A DNA stretch of 64,000 bases from Pseudomonas oryzae (GTDB taxonomy: Bacteria > Pseudomonadota > Gammaproteobacteria > Pseudomonadales > Pseudomonadaceae): NCBI RefSeq assembly GCF_900104805.1, contig NZ_LT629751.1, forward strand, positions 868,001 to 932,000, in the 5' to 3' direction. The position numbers and the translations under genes were made by a program. Below are positions 10,090 to 18,790 of this stretch, piece after piece; within the stretch, counting starts at the first letter, position 1; the number at the start of each line of letters is the position of its first letter. The notes beneath the pieces are model-generated. The model was not told the origin of the DNA, made no database searches, and saw only the letters and a program-made list of their open reading frames with translations.

Positions 10090-11742
10090 ATGCAACGACT
10101 CAAGCGGGCGGCCGGTGCCGCCCTGCTGGCCTGGGTGCTGCCGGCCGCCGCCGCCGCGGCCGAGCAGCCGAACATCCTGCTGATCCTCGCCGATGACCTG
10201 GGCTTCTCCGACCTCGCCAGCTTCGGCGGCGAGATCGAGACGCCGAGCCTCGACCAGCTGGCCGGGGAGGGGGTACGGATGACCGGCTTCTACGCCGCGC
10301 CGACCTGTTCGCCGACCCGGGCGATGCTCATGTCCGGCACCGACAACCATCTGGTCGGCCTCGGCACCATGGCCGAGGTGTTGCCCTTCGCCAAGTCGCT
10401 GCAGGGCCGTCCGGGCTACGAGGGGCACCTCAATGCGCGCGCCCATTCGCTGCCTCGCCTGCTCAAGGACGGAGGCTATGTCACCTACATGGCCGGCAAG
10501 TGGCACCTGGGCAAGGCCGACGACCAGGGGCCGCACGCCTGGGGTTTCGACCGCTCGCTGACCCTGCTCGAAGGCGGCGCCAGCCACTTCAAGCCGCTGC
10601 CGGACTCGACGGTGCGCGTCGAGAACGTCAGCTACCGCGAGGACGGCAAACCCATCGAGCTGCCGGAGAACTTCTTCTCGAGCGACTTCTACACCGACCG
10701 GTTGATCGACTACATCGAGTCCGGGCGCGACAGCGGCAAGCCGTTCTTCGCCTACGCCGCCTACACGGCGCCGCACTGGCCGCTGCATGCCCCCGAGGCC
10801 TACATCGACAGGTACCGCGGGCGCTACGACGGCGGCTACGAGGCCATCCGCCAGGCACGCATCGAGCGCCTGAAGCGGCTCGGGCTGGTCGATCCACAGT
10901 TCGTCGCCGCGGCGCCGGCGAGCGTGCCGAGCCCGCAGTGGCAGCAGCTCGATGCTGCGGAGAGGGCGCTGCAGGCGCGCAAGATGGAAGTCTATGCGGC
11001 CATGGTCGAGCACCTGGACATGAACATCGGCCTGCTGATCGACTACCTCAAGCGCATCGGCGAATACGAGAACACCCTGATCGTGTTCATGTCCGACAAC
11101 GGCGCCGCCGGCGAGGACCACGCCAAGGGCTACTCGCCGGGCGACGGCCTGACCGACGACTCGCTGGCCAACATCGGCCGCCGGGGCTCCAACATCAACT
11201 ACGGCTACCGCTGGGCCGAGGTCAGCGCGACGCCGTTCAGCCTGGTCAAGGGCACCACCGCCGAGGGCGGCATCGCCGTGCCGACCATCGTGCGTCTGCC
11301 GGCGGCCATGGGCGGCGGGGGCGGGCGCATCCTGCACGGCTTCGGCCGGGTCGACGACCTGGCGCCGACCTTCCTCGAGGCGGCCGGCCTGCCGCTGCCC
11401 GGCGACAGCTACCAGGGAGCACCCAGAGCGCCGATGAGCGGGCGCTCGCTGCTGGCCATGCTCGCCGGCGGGCAGGCCGATACATCGCGACAGGTAGCCG
11501 GTGAGCTGTTCGGCCAGGCCTACGTGCGCGACGGCGACTGGAAACTGGTGGCCGCCCGCGCGCCGCACAGCGGTCCGCCGTTGCCCGACCGGCCCTACGC
11601 CTGGAAGCTCTACAACCTGGCCGAGGATCGCGGCGAGACCACCGACCTGTCCGCCCGCTACCCGCAGAAGGTCGAGGAGCTCAAGGCCCAGTGGCGGCGC
11701 TATGTGGACTGGGCGGGGGTGGTCGAGCCGCCCGGCACCTGA
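10090..11742 (+). CDS. Periplasmic arylsulfatase (type I, formylglycine-dependent)
   Basis: A 550-residue sulfatase starting at ATG 10090 (GGGAAA just upstream), which gives a typical signal peptide ([22 protein letters not shown]). [14 protein letters not shown] supplies the metal-binding Asp pair. C73-S-P-T-R is the C-x-P-x-R motif whose cysteine is oxidised to formylglycine. MAGKWHLG and [11 protein letters not shown] are further family motifs. It hydrolyses sulfate esters and may release sulfate or desulfate a growth substrate such as an aryl or steroid sulfate, which is speculative. The maturase needed for Cys-type sulfatases is not in the window. A terminator follows. Confidence 0.93.
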   Translation: MQRLKRAAGAALLAWVLPAAAAAAEQPNILLILADDLGFSDLASFGGEIETPSLDQLAGEGVRMTGFYAAPTCSPTRAMLMSGTDNHLVGLGTMAEVLPFAKSLQGRPGYEGHLNARAHSLPRLLKDGGYVTYMAGKWHLGKADDQGPHAWGFDRSLTLLEGGASHFKPLPDSTVRVENVSYREDGKPIELPENFFSSDFYTDRLIDYIESGRDSGKPFFAYAAYTAPHWPLHAPEAYIDRYRGRYDGGYEAIRQARIERLKRLGLVDPQFVAAAPASVPSPQWQQLDAAERALQARKMEVYAAMVEHLDMNIGLLIDYLKRIGEYENTLIVFMSDNGAAGEDHAKGYSPGDGLTDDSLANIGRRGSNINYGYRWAEVSATPFSLVKGTTAEGGIAVPTIVRLPAAMGGGGGRILHGFGRVDDLAPTFLEAAGLPLPGDSYQGAPRAPMSGRSLLAMLAGGQADTSRQVAGELFGQAYVRDGDWKLVAARAPHSGPPLPDRPYAWKLYNLAEDRGETTDLSARYPQKVEELKAQWRRYVDWAGVVEPPGT

Positions 11743-11756
11743 GCCTGTGTTGATTG

Positions 11757-11783
11757 AAGAGGCCTCCGATCCGGGGGCCTCTT
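11757..11783 (+). terminator. Rho-independent-type terminator after the sulfatase gene
   Basis: The hairpin AAGAGGCC (11757-11764) pairs with GGCCTCTT (11776-11783). Further inner pairing (CTCC with GGGG through one wobble) leaves a 5-nt loop. It lies 14 bp after the sulfatase stop. The T-tract is short. Confidence 0.7.
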
Positions 11784-11923
11784 GCATTGGCGCCGCGGCG
11801 GATTCTGCAGCAAAGCTGAACGCCCCCTTCGCTCGCCCTGCCTCCTCAACGCTGGGCGCGGCTGTCGATAATCCCTGCCACAGGCAAGCCCGTCCGGGCA
11901 TGACAGCAATGAGCGAGGTGGTG

Positions 11924-12673
11924 ATGAAGATTCTGGTGACCGTGAAGCGGGTGCTGGACTACAACGTCAAGGTCCGCGTCAAGGCGGACCACTCCGGCGT
12001 CGATCTGGGCAACGTGAAGATGGCGATGAACCCCTTCTGCGAGATCGCCGTGGAAGAAGCGGTACGCCTCAAGGAGCAGGGCATCGCCAGCGAAGTGGTG
12101 GTGGCCTCGGTCGGCCCGGCCGCCGCGCAGGAACAGCTGCGCACCGCCCTGGCCCTCGGCGCCGATCGCGCCATCCTGGTCGAGTCCAATGACGAGCTGA
12201 ATTCCCTGGCCGTGGCCAAGCTGCTCAAGGCCGTGGTCGACAAGGAGCAGCCGCAGCTGATCATCACCGGCAAGCAGGCCATCGACAGCGACAACAACCA
12301 GACCGGGCAGATGCTCGCCGCGCTGACCGGCTTCGCCCAGGGCACCTTCGCCTCCAAGGTCGAGGTGGCCGGCGACCGTGCCAGCGTCACCCGCGAGATC
12401 GACGGCGGCCTGCAGACCGTTTCACTGAAACTGCCGGCCATCGTCACCACCGACCTGCGTCTCAACGAGCCGCGCTACGCCTCGCTGCCCAACATCATGA
12501 AGGCCAAGAAGAAGCCGCTCGACGTACTGACTCCGGATGCTCTCGGCGTGTCCACCGCCTCCAGCGTCAAGGTGCTCAAGGTCGAGGCCCCGGCCGCGCG
12601 CAGCGCCGGGATCAAGGTCAAGTCGGTGGCCGAGCTGGTCGAGAAACTGCAGAACGAAGCGAAGGTGATCTGA
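11924..12673 (+). CDS. etfB: Electron transfer flavoprotein, beta subunit
   Basis: A 249-residue protein starting [10 protein letters not shown], the standard EtfB N-terminus and length. [16 protein letters not shown] and the AMP/FAD-binding region [21 protein letters not shown] are typical. It pairs with EtfA to carry electrons from acyl-CoA and other dehydrogenases to ETF:ubiquinone oxidoreductase. ATG 11924 gives the standard length; GTG 11921 would add one residue. One base separates its stop from etfA, so the two are one transcription unit. Proximity to a catabolic operon may be coincidental, as etfBA is a housekeeping pair in pseudomonads. Confidence 0.97.
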   Translation: MKILVTVKRVLDYNVKVRVKADHSGVDLGNVKMAMNPFCEIAVEEAVRLKEQGIASEVVVASVGPAAAQEQLRTALALGADRAILVESNDELNSLAVAKLLKAVVDKEQPQLIITGKQAIDSDNNQTGQMLAALTGFAQGTFASKVEVAGDRASVTREIDGGLQTVSLKLPAIVTTDLRLNEPRYASLPNIMKAKKKPLDVLTPDALGVSTASSVKVLKVEAPAARSAGIKVKSVAELVEKLQNEAKVI

Positions 12674-12674
12674 G

Positions 12675-13613
12675 ATGGCAATCCTGGTAATCGCTGAACA
12701 CAACAACGCTACCCTGGCTGCCGCCACCCTCAACACCGTGGCCGCTGCCGCTCAGATCGGTGGCGACATCCACGTGCTGGTCGCCGGCCAAGGCTGCGGC
12801 GCGGTCGCCGAAGCCGCGGCCCAGGTCGCCGGCGTGGCCAAGGTGCTGCGCGCCGACGCCCCGGTCTACGCCCACCAGCTGCCGGAGAACCTCGCGCCGC
12901 TGATCGTCGAGCTGGCGCGCAGCGGCTACAGCCATGTGCTGGCCCCGGCCACCACCAACGGCAAGAACTACCTGCCGCGCGTCGCCGCGCTGCTCGACGT
13001 CGAGCAGATCTCCGAGATCGTCAAGGTGGTTTCCGCCGACACCTTCCAGCGGCCGATCTACGCCGGCAACGCCATCGCCACCGTGCAGTCTTCGGCCAGC
13101 GTCAAGGTCATCACCGTGCGCGGCACCGGCTTCGACGCCGTGGCGGGCGAGGGCGGCAGCGCGAGCATCGAGGCCATCGACGCCGCCTGCGATGCCGGTA
13201 TCTCCAGCTTCGTCGGCGAGGAGCTGGCCAAGTCCGAGCGCCCCGAACTGACCGGCGCGAAGATCGTCGTCTCCGGCGGGCGCGGCATGCAGAACGGCGA
13301 CAACTTCCAGTTGCTCTACGCGGTGGCCGACAAGCTCGGCGCCGCGGTGGGGGCCTCGCGCGCCGCCGTCGACGCCGGCTTCGTGCCCAACGACATGCAG
13401 GTGGGGCAGACCGGCAAGATAGTCGCGCCGCAGCTGTACGTCGCCGTCGGCATTTCCGGTGCCATCCAGCACCTGGCCGGCATGAAGGACTCCAGGGTGA
13501 TCGTGGCGATCAACAAGGACGAGGAGGCGCCGATCTTCCAGGTCGCCGACTACGGGCTGGTCGCCGACCTGTTCGAGGCGGTGCCTGAGCTGGACAGGAC
13601 GCTCGCCGGCTAG
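12675..13613 (+). CDS. etfA: Electron transfer flavoprotein, alpha subunit
   Basis: A 312-residue EtfA. The N-terminal half (residues 1-185) is the ETF alpha/beta fold. The C-terminal FAD-binding domain shows [38 protein letters not shown] and [10 protein letters not shown], all family signatures for FAD contacts. It forms a heterodimer with the product of the preceding gene. The convergent chemoreceptor gene ends 70 bp downstream. No clear terminator hairpin was identified in that gap. Confidence 0.97.
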   Translation: MAILVIAEHNNATLAAATLNTVAAAAQIGGDIHVLVAGQGCGAVAEAAAQVAGVAKVLRADAPVYAHQLPENLAPLIVELARSGYSHVLAPATTNGKNYLPRVAALLDVEQISEIVKVVSADTFQRPIYAGNAIATVQSSASVKVITVRGTGFDAVAGEGGSASIEAIDAACDAGISSFVGEELAKSERPELTGAKIVVSGGRGMQNGDNFQLLYAVADKLGAAVGASRAAVDAGFVPNDMQVGQTGKIVAPQLYVAVGISGAIQHLAGMKDSRVIVAINKDEEAPIFQVADYGLVADLFEAVPELDRTLAG

Positions 13614-13682
13614 GGCGCCGAGAGGTCAGCCATACGTCGAAGGATTGGGGCCGTTGCAGGGTGTGAGTGCCGATCTGCACTT

Positions 13683-15344
13683 TTAGAACGCCGCTCCCTG
13701 AGCCTCGTAGAGTACGGATTCCCGCACCCTGGTGGAGTGAAAGGCATAGCTCGGCAGGAGGTCGGCGGCTCGGGATTCGTCCTGCGCGCTCGTGGCCGTG
13801 GTCCTGAAGGTGGCGACCAGCTCCTTCATCTGACCCGCCTGGTTTTCCAGTGCCGCGACGGCGGCGCGGGATTGCTCGACCAGGGTGGCGTTCTGCTGGG
13901 TGGTGCTGTCCAGCTGGTTGATCGCGGTGTTGATCTGGCCGATGCCGGCGCTCTGTTCGCGGGTGGCGCTGGCGATTTCCTGCATCAGGCTCGACAGCTG
14001 GCCGATCGAGGCCACGGTTTCGCGGATGGTCTGGCCGCTGTGCTCCGCCTGGCGCACGCCGTGGCCGATCTTGCTGGAGATCGTTTCGATCAGTTCGCGG
14101 ATCTCGCTGGCCGAGGCGGCGCTGCGGCTGGCCAGGCTGCGCACCTCGGCGGCCACCACGGCGAAGCCGCGGCCCTGCGCGCCGGCGCGGGCCGCCTCGA
14201 CCGAGGCGTTGAGGGCCAGGATATTGGTCTGGAAGGCGATGCCGTCGATGACCTGGATGATGTCGTTGATCTTCTGCGAGCTGGAGGCCAGCTCCTGCAT
14301 GAGCCGGATGCTCTGCTCGACGTCGCGGCCGCCGCTTTGCGCTGTCGCGGCGGCGTTTGCGGCCAGGCGGCTGGCCTGCTCGGTGGTCTCGCTGTTCTGC
14401 TGCACCAGGGCGGTGATCTGCTCCATGCTGGAGGCGGTCTGCTGCAGGGCTGCCACCTGTTCGTCGGTGCGGGCGGACAGTTCCTGGCTGCCGAGCAGGA
14501 CCTCGTGGGCACTGGTGAACACCTGGTCGCTGCTGTCATGCAGCGAGGCGACCAGGCGCGACAGCTTCTGGTTGGTTTCGCCCATGGCTTCGAGCAACTG
14601 GCCGGTTTCGTCGTGGGCGTTGCCGTAGATGGCCTGGGTCAGATCGCCCTCGGCGACCCGGCGGGTGGCCTCCAGGGCGCTGCGCAAGGGGATCGTGATG
14701 CTGCGGCTGATGCGTATCGCCATGAGGGCCGCGATCAGCAGTGCCAGGGCGGCGAAGGCCAGCAGGCCGGCCAGGGCATTGCGGTGCTGACGCTCGATCT
14801 GGCTTTCGGCCTTGGCCACCAGCTCCTGCGCCGCCTGCTCGATGGCGATGGCCTGCTGGTCGAGCTGCTGGATCTCGTCGTTGAACTGGCCGAAGACCAT
14901 GTCGGCGATGGCCGGGTCGGTGATCTCGCCGGCGGCGATCCGCTCGTAGACGCCACTGAAGCCGTAGTGATAGGCCGACAGCAGGGTGGCCGACTGGGTG
15001 TACAGGTCGTGCAGGCTGCTGTCGGGGGCCAGCTCGGCGCCCTGTTGCAGGGTGTCGGTCAGCGCCTGGTGAACGTCGTCCCAGCGCTGCTTGTGAGCCA
15101 GCACCGCCTGCGGGTTGCTGACGTTGAGGAACAGGCTTTTCTCGATGTGACGCCCCTCGATGGTCAGGCGGCGAACCTCGGCGGCATTGTGCGAGAGGGC
15201 GATATCGATCTGCAGCAGCTCGTTGGCGGTGCGCTTCTGCGCGGCCAGCCCCTGGACGCCGACGGCAGTGGCGGCGGCCAGCAGGAGCACGATACCGCCG
15301 AAGGCCAGGCGCAGGCGGGTGGCAATGTTGAGGCGGGAGAGCAT
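13683..15344 (-). CDS. Methyl-accepting chemotaxis protein, periplasmic four-helix-bundle type
   Basis: A 553-residue receptor. TM1 is at ~10-30, a ~160-residue periplasmic helical region (probably a four-helix bundle) follows, TM2 is at ~193-212, HAMP is at ~212-265 (starting RSITIPLRSALEATRRVAEGDL), and the signalling domain carries the hairpin tip [20 protein letters not shown]. The C-terminus (EAQGAAF) has no W-x-x-F tether. The ligand is unknown. It lies on the minus strand just beyond flgN, at the border between catabolic and flagellar genes, so it could sense a substrate of the neighbouring pathway, but nothing in the sequence proves this. An inverted repeat lies directly upstream. Confidence 0.93.
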   Translation of the reverse strand: MLSRLNIATRLRLAFGGIVLLLAAATAVGVQGLAAQKRTANELLQIDIALSHNAAEVRRLTIEGRHIEKSLFLNVSNPQAVLAHKQRWDDVHQALTDTLQQGAELAPDSSLHDLYTQSATLLSAYHYGFSGVYERIAAGEITDPAIADMVFGQFNDEIQQLDQQAIAIEQAAQELVAKAESQIERQHRNALAGLLAFAALALLIAALMAIRISRSITIPLRSALEATRRVAEGDLTQAIYGNAHDETGQLLEAMGETNQKLSRLVASLHDSSDQVFTSAHEVLLGSQELSARTDEQVAALQQTASSMEQITALVQQNSETTEQASRLAANAAATAQSGGRDVEQSIRLMQELASSSQKINDIIQVIDGIAFQTNILALNASVEAARAGAQGRGFAVVAAEVRSLASRSAASASEIRELIETISSKIGHGVRQAEHSGQTIRETVASIGQLSSLMQEIASATREQSAGIGQINTAINQLDSTTQQNATLVEQSRAAVAALENQAGQMKELVATFRTTATSAQDESRAADLLPSYAFHSTRVRESVLYEAQGAAF

Positions 15345-15358
15345 GCGATTTACCGGAG

Positions 15359-15392
15359 CGATCAGTGATGTTGAATTGATATCAACTGATCG
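15359..15392 (-). promoter_or_regulatory. Inverted repeat upstream of the chemoreceptor gene
   Basis: CGATCAGT (15359-15366) is inverted as ACTGATCG (15385-15392), flanking an inner TTGATATCAA palindrome (15376-15385 region). It sits 15-48 bp upstream of the receptor start and could be an operator. No sigma-28 promoter of the type found elsewhere in the window is present here. Confidence 0.35.
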
Positions 15393-15452
15393 TTGCGCTT
15401 TCGTGACGGCGCGGGTCTGCCGGCGCGATGCCCTGTGCGGTGTGGCGTGGAT

Positions 15453-15905
15453 TCAGGCGCGGGAGGTCACGGCGCCGAGTCGACCCAGCCTGGACTGGCC
15501 GTCCGGGCCGTAGAGGCCGTTGCCCCTGGCCTCGTGGAGGAAGTTGAGCATGCGCTGATTCTGCTCGAGGCGGGCGCGAATGTTCTCGCCGTTCAGGCGG
15601 TTGAGCTGGTGTGCCCGGCTGGCCAGGGCGAGCAGCCGTTGCCAGGCGCTCGGGCAGCCGGCGTCCGTGGCGGCGCGTGCGGCCCCCTGGCGATCGTCGC
15701 CGTAGCCGAGTCGCAGCTGGGCATGCCGGCGTTGCGCCTCCAGCTGTTCGATCGCGCCGAGGAGTTCCTGCTTGCGGGCGGCGAGGTCGGTCAGGTGCTG
15801 GCCGTCCACCCTGCCTTGGGCAAGAAGGCGCTGTTCGTCCTCGAGCAGGTCGATGAACTGCGCGACGGCTGCGGACTGGCGGTCCAGGTGCTTGGCCAGG
15901 CTCAT
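15453..15905 (-). CDS. flgN: Flagellar export chaperone FlgN
   Basis: A 150-residue, largely helical cytosolic protein of the FlgN family. FlgN escorts the hook-filament junction proteins FlgK and FlgL, both encoded in this window, to the export apparatus. The C-terminal LNRLNGENIRARLEQNQRMLNFL segment is the expected chaperone helix. It lies 30 bp after flgM on the same strand and both should be read from the sigma-28 promoter upstream of flgM. Length is close to the usual ~140-155 residues. Confidence 0.9.
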   Translation of the reverse strand: MSLAKHLDRQSAAVAQFIDLLEDEQRLLAQGRVDGQHLTDLAARKQELLGAIEQLEAQRRHAQLRLGYGDDRQGAARAATDAGCPSAWQRLLALASRAHQLNRLNGENIRARLEQNQRMLNFLHEARGNGLYGPDGQSRLGRLGAVTSRA

Positions 15906-15935
15906 GCGATCTCCCGGGGTGGCGAAGGGGGAAGG

Positions 15936-16217
15936 TCAGTTCTGCTCGAGCTGTTCGCGCACGCTGGCGATCAGGCCGTCGGCGATACGGTCGGCGCTGA
16001 TTTCCAGGCGGCCTTCCTTGATGGCCTGGCGCAGTTCGGCGACGCGGGCGAGGTCGATATCCTCGCTGCCGGTCCGGCTGCCGGCGGCGCTCAAGTGGGT
16101 CACCGTGGAGGGCGCCTGCTCGCTGGGCGCGGCCTGGCCTTCCTGGGCGCGGGTCGGCGCGGGCTTGCCGGTCGTCGCGGCCGGGCGGGCCGGTAGATGT
16201 GAACTGTCGATTTTCAC
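15936..16217 (-). CDS. flgM: Anti-sigma-28 factor FlgM
   Basis: A 93-residue protein. It binds and inhibits sigma-28 (FliA) until export through the completed hook-basal body. The disordered N-terminal half and the C-terminal sigma-binding helices (DIDLARVAELRQAIKEG, LEISADRIADGLI) match the family. GTG at 16217 is chosen because GGGAGA lies about 6 bp upstream and the product then begins VKIDSSHL, the usual short N-terminus. An upstream ATG at 16250 would fall inside the sigma-28 promoter. The fliA gene is not in the window. Confidence 0.93.
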   Translation of the reverse strand: MKIDSSHLPARPAATTGKPAPTRAQEGQAAPSEQAPSTVTHLSAAGSRTGSEDIDLARVAELRQAIKEGRLEISADRIADGLIASVREQLEQN

Positions 16218-16249
16218 GGGAAATCTCCCTCGTGTGGTTTCTGTCTGCA

Positions 16250-16276
16250 CTATCGGCCCCCGCCGGCCAGACTTGA
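16250..16276 (-). promoter_or_regulatory. Sigma-28 promoter of flgMN
   Basis: On the minus strand TCAAG-N14-GCCGATAG matches the sigma-28 consensus TAAAG...GCCGATAA, 33 bp upstream of the flgM GTG. This is the class III promoter that in enteric bacteria drives flgMN separately from flgA. Confidence 0.85.
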
Positions 16277-16335
16277 ATGCCGGTCTGGCGGGAAAGTGCC
16301 TACTGTGTCGCAGATTATGCGCCTTGTGCGCAGCG

Positions 16336-17031
16336 CTAGAAATCGACCGTCAGCAGATTCCGACCGTGTACCCGGGCACGCAGGATGGCGCCGCTCTCGG
16401 TGCGGATGCGGACTTCCTCGCCCAGGCCGCCGTTGTCGAGGGCGGTACCCTCGCGGCTGGCGACGAAGTCGCCGGCGCGGGCCTCGATCCGGACGCGGGC
16501 GCCGCGGATGACCAGCGGTACGCTGCGCAGCGCGTTCGCCGGCAGCGGGCTGCCCGCGGCCAGGGCGCGGGTGAGCTCGCGGCCGATGGCCTGCCCGGCG
16601 TCGAGCACGGCATTGCGCGGCAGGCTGCCGAGGTCGCCATGGCGCAGCTCGAGCAGGTCGGCGCTCAGCACCTCGCCGGCCGTCAGGGCCCGGCGCGTGA
16701 CGGGGTAGGCGGCGCTGATCGCGACCGTCGCCTGTCGATAGCGGGTTGCGCCGCCGCTGCAGTGCACGCCGACGGCGACACGGCCGAGCAGACGCTGCGT
16801 GGACTGCGGCAGGAAGGGTTGCGGCTGGTCGCAGGGCGGCAACTGGGCGGTGACCGGAGCGACCTCCACCGTGACCTGCCGCTCGGGGCCCGCAGCGGCT
16901 CGGGTGAGGAAGTCCTGCACGGCGACGGCCACCGGATCGGTTTGCGCAGCGGTCAGGCTGGTCGGCAGCAGCAGGATGCCCAGGGCGCCGAGTTGCTGCA
17001 GCCGGTTTGCGCGGGGGAGGGGACGCGGCAT
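16336..17031 (-). CDS. flgA: P-ring assembly chaperone FlgA
   Basis: A 231-residue periplasmic chaperone needed to assemble FlgI into the P ring. The ATG at 17031 gives a product with a signal peptide (QQLGALGILLLPTSLTAAQ). A further upstream ATG would place unrelated sequence ahead of it. The C-terminal SAF domain is visible: YPVTRRALTAGEVLSADLLELR, and later GDFVASREGTALDNG with VHGRNLLTVDF. It is divergent from flgB, and its minus-strand partners flgM and flgN follow, as in the enteric flgAMN unit. Confidence 0.93.
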   Translation of the reverse strand: MPRPLPRANRLQQLGALGILLLPTSLTAAQTDPVAVAVQDFLTRAAAGPERQVTVEVAPVTAQLPPCDQPQPFLPQSTQRLLGRVAVGVHCSGGATRYRQATVAISAAYPVTRRALTAGEVLSADLLELRHGDLGSLPRNAVLDAGQAIGRELTRALAAGSPLPANALRSVPLVIRGARVRIEARAGDFVASREGTALDNGGLGEEVRIRTESGAILRARVHGRNLLTVDF

Positions 17032-17090
17032 GGCGGCGCCTCGTGAATGGCGGGGAAGGCCAATTCTAGGCAGGCATGCCGTCGGCCAAG

Positions 17091-17134
17091 GCGCAAATTG
17101 AGCGGTAAATACCGGCCTGTTCACACCTTTGCGC
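17091..17134. promoter_or_regulatory. Candidate FlhDC operator between flgA and flgB
   Basis: The outer dyad GCGCAAA/TTTGCGC (17091-17097, 17128-17134) encloses CGGTA-AA-TACCG (17103-17114). The half-site AAATACCG preceded by AATTGAGCG resembles the enteric FlhD4C2 half-site (AAYGS-N2-3-AAATARCG), and the 44-bp span equals a typical footprint. Both flanking promoters have plausible -10 boxes (TATTCT at 17150-17155 toward flgB; TAGAAT on the minus strand at 17068-17063 toward flgA) but poor -35 boxes, as expected for activator-dependent class II promoters. Confidence 0.45.
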
Positions 17135-17207
17135 TGACAGAGCTCCCCCTATTCTGTGCACTGAATCACTTTTACCTTGAGCGCTGACTGGCGCGGAGGT
17201 CGTCCGC

Positions 17208-17621
17208 ATGATCGACAAGCTCGATGGCGCATTGCGCATGCATCAGCTGGCGCTGGGCCTGCGCGCCGAGCGTCAGCAGGTGCTGGCCAACAACATCGCC
17301 AACGCCGATACGCCCAACTTCAAGGCGCGCGATTTCGATTTCGCCGCCGAGCTGGCCCGGGCCGCGCAGGCGTCCCCGGCGGCGGGCGGCCAGGCGCTGA
17401 CCACCACCAATGCCCGTCACCTGGCGGCCCGCAGCGGTGCCCTGGCCAGCGAGCGGGAGCTGCTCTATCGCATTCCCGGTCAGCCCAGCATGGACGGCAA
17501 CACCGTGGACATGGATCTCGAGCGCGGCGAATTCGCCGACAACGCGGTGCGCTACCAGGCCAGCCTGACCCTGATGAACAGCCGAATCCAGGGCCTGAAG
17601 TCAGCCCTGCAGCCCGAGTAA
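17208..17621 (+). CDS. flgB: Flagellar proximal rod protein FlgB
   Basis: A 137-residue rod protein. The N-terminal MIDKLDGALRMHQLALGLRAERQQVLANNIANADTPNFKARD segment carries the rod/hook family signature ANNIANADTPNFKA. The C-terminal helix (NAVRYQASLTLMNSRIQGLKSAL) completes the coiled coil. GGAGG precedes the start. It is the first gene of the flgBCDEFGHIJ run, with flgC 6 bp downstream. Confidence 0.97.
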   Translation: MIDKLDGALRMHQLALGLRAERQQVLANNIANADTPNFKARDFDFAAELARAAQASPAAGGQALTTTNARHLAARSGALASERELLYRIPGQPSMDGNTVDMDLERGEFADNAVRYQASLTLMNSRIQGLKSALQPE

Positions 17622-17627
17622 TCCCGC

Positions 17628-18035
17628 ATGTCGATGTTCAATATCTTCAATATCTCCAGCTCCGCGCTCAGCGCGCAGTCGCAGCGCATGAACGTCACCG
17701 CCAGCAACCTGGCCAATGCCGACAGCGTGAGCGGGCCGGATGGCCAGGCCTACCGGGCCAAGCAGGTGATCTTCGAGGCCCAGGGGCGCGACAGCCAGGG
17801 CGTCGGCGGCGTGCGGGTGGCGCAGGTGATCGATGACGAGGCGCCCATGCGTCTGGAGTACCGCCCCGGGCATCCGCTGGCCGACGAGCGCGGCTACGTG
17901 ACCCTGCCCAACGTCGAGCCGGTCAACGAGATGGTCAACATGATCTCCGCATCGCGCTCCTACCAGGCCAACGTCGAGGTGATGAACACCAGCAAGCAGC
18001 TGATGCTCAAGACCCTGGCCCTGGGCGACAGCTGA
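17628..18035 (+). CDS. flgC: Flagellar proximal rod protein FlgC
   Basis: A 135-residue rod protein. [24 protein letters not shown] at the N-terminus and [27 protein letters not shown] at the C-terminus are the conserved rod-protein helices. Length is at the short end of the family (134-147). It lies between flgB and flgD with short gaps. Confidence 0.97.
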   Translation: MSMFNIFNISSSALSAQSQRMNVTASNLANADSVSGPDGQAYRAKQVIFEAQGRDSQGVGGVRVAQVIDDEAPMRLEYRPGHPLADERGYVTLPNVEPVNEMVNMISASRSYQANVEVMNTSKQLMLKTLALGDS

Positions 18036-18046
18036 GGAGTGGCGGC

Positions 18047-18724
18047 ATGAGCAACACCATCGACAGCTCGGTCATCAGTGCGATCAATGGCGGCGGCAGT
18101 TCGGCCAGCGTCAGCGAGCAGAAGAAGGCCGACGACCTGCGCAACAACTTCATGACCCTGCTGGTCACCCAGCTGCAGAACCAGGATCCGCTCAAGCCGA
18201 TGGAGAACGCGGAGATGACCTCGCAGCTGGCGCAGGTCAACACCCTCAGCGGCATCGAGGAGCTCAACGCCACCCTCAAGGGCATCACCGGGCAGATCGA
18301 TGCCGGACAGACCCTGCAGGCCTCGGCGCTGATCGGTCGTGGCGTGCTGGTACCGGGCGACCGCGTGCTGGTCGGCAGTGGCCAGGCCACGCCGTTCGGC
18401 GTCGAGCTGGCGAAGGCCGCCGATCAGGTCAAGGTCAGCATCTACGACGGTGCCGGTCAGCTGGTGCGCCAGTTCGATCTGGGCGCGCTGTCGGCTGGGG
18501 TCGAGTCGTTCGTCTGGGACGGCACCCTCAACGACGGCAGCGTGGCGCCGGATGGCGCCTACCGGGTCGCCGTCGAGGCACTGGCCGACGAGAAGACCCA
18601 ACCGGCCACCGTGCTTACCTATGGTCAGGTCGGTGGCGTCAGCAGCACCGCCAGCGGCCCGCAACTGGACCTCGGTGCCACTCTGGGACGGGTAGGCCTG
18701 CAGGATATCCGTCAGATCCTCTGA
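18047..18724 (+). CDS. flgD: Hook assembly scaffolding (cap) protein FlgD
   Basis: A 225-residue hook cap. The N-terminal export and capping region has the signature FMTLLVTQLQNQDPLKPMENAEM. It is followed by a FlgD Ig-like/Tudor part (SIYDGAGQLVRQFDLG, FVWDGTLNDGSVAPDGAYRV). GAGG lies upstream of the ATG. It directs FlgE polymerisation and is discarded after hook completion. Confidence 0.97.
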   Translation: MSNTIDSSVISAINGGGSSASVSEQKKADDLRNNFMTLLVTQLQNQDPLKPMENAEMTSQLAQVNTLSGIEELNATLKGITGQIDAGQTLQASALIGRGVLVPGDRVLVGSGQATPFGVELAKAADQVKVSIYDGAGQLVRQFDLGALSAGVESFVWDGTLNDGSVAPDGAYRVAVEALADEKTQPATVLTYGQVGGVSSTASGPQLDLGATLGRVGLQDIRQIL

Positions 18725-18790
18725 CCACTTTCATTCATCATCCGGTTTCGCGCGGCAGGCGGCCAGCCGCTGCGTCCAGGGAGTCAAGCA

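Noticed and set aside
16218-16250. An extended FlgM starting at the upstream ATG (16250)
   Set aside because: This ATG overlaps the sigma-28 -10 box, so it would not be on the transcript. The GTG at 16217 has a good ribosome-binding site.
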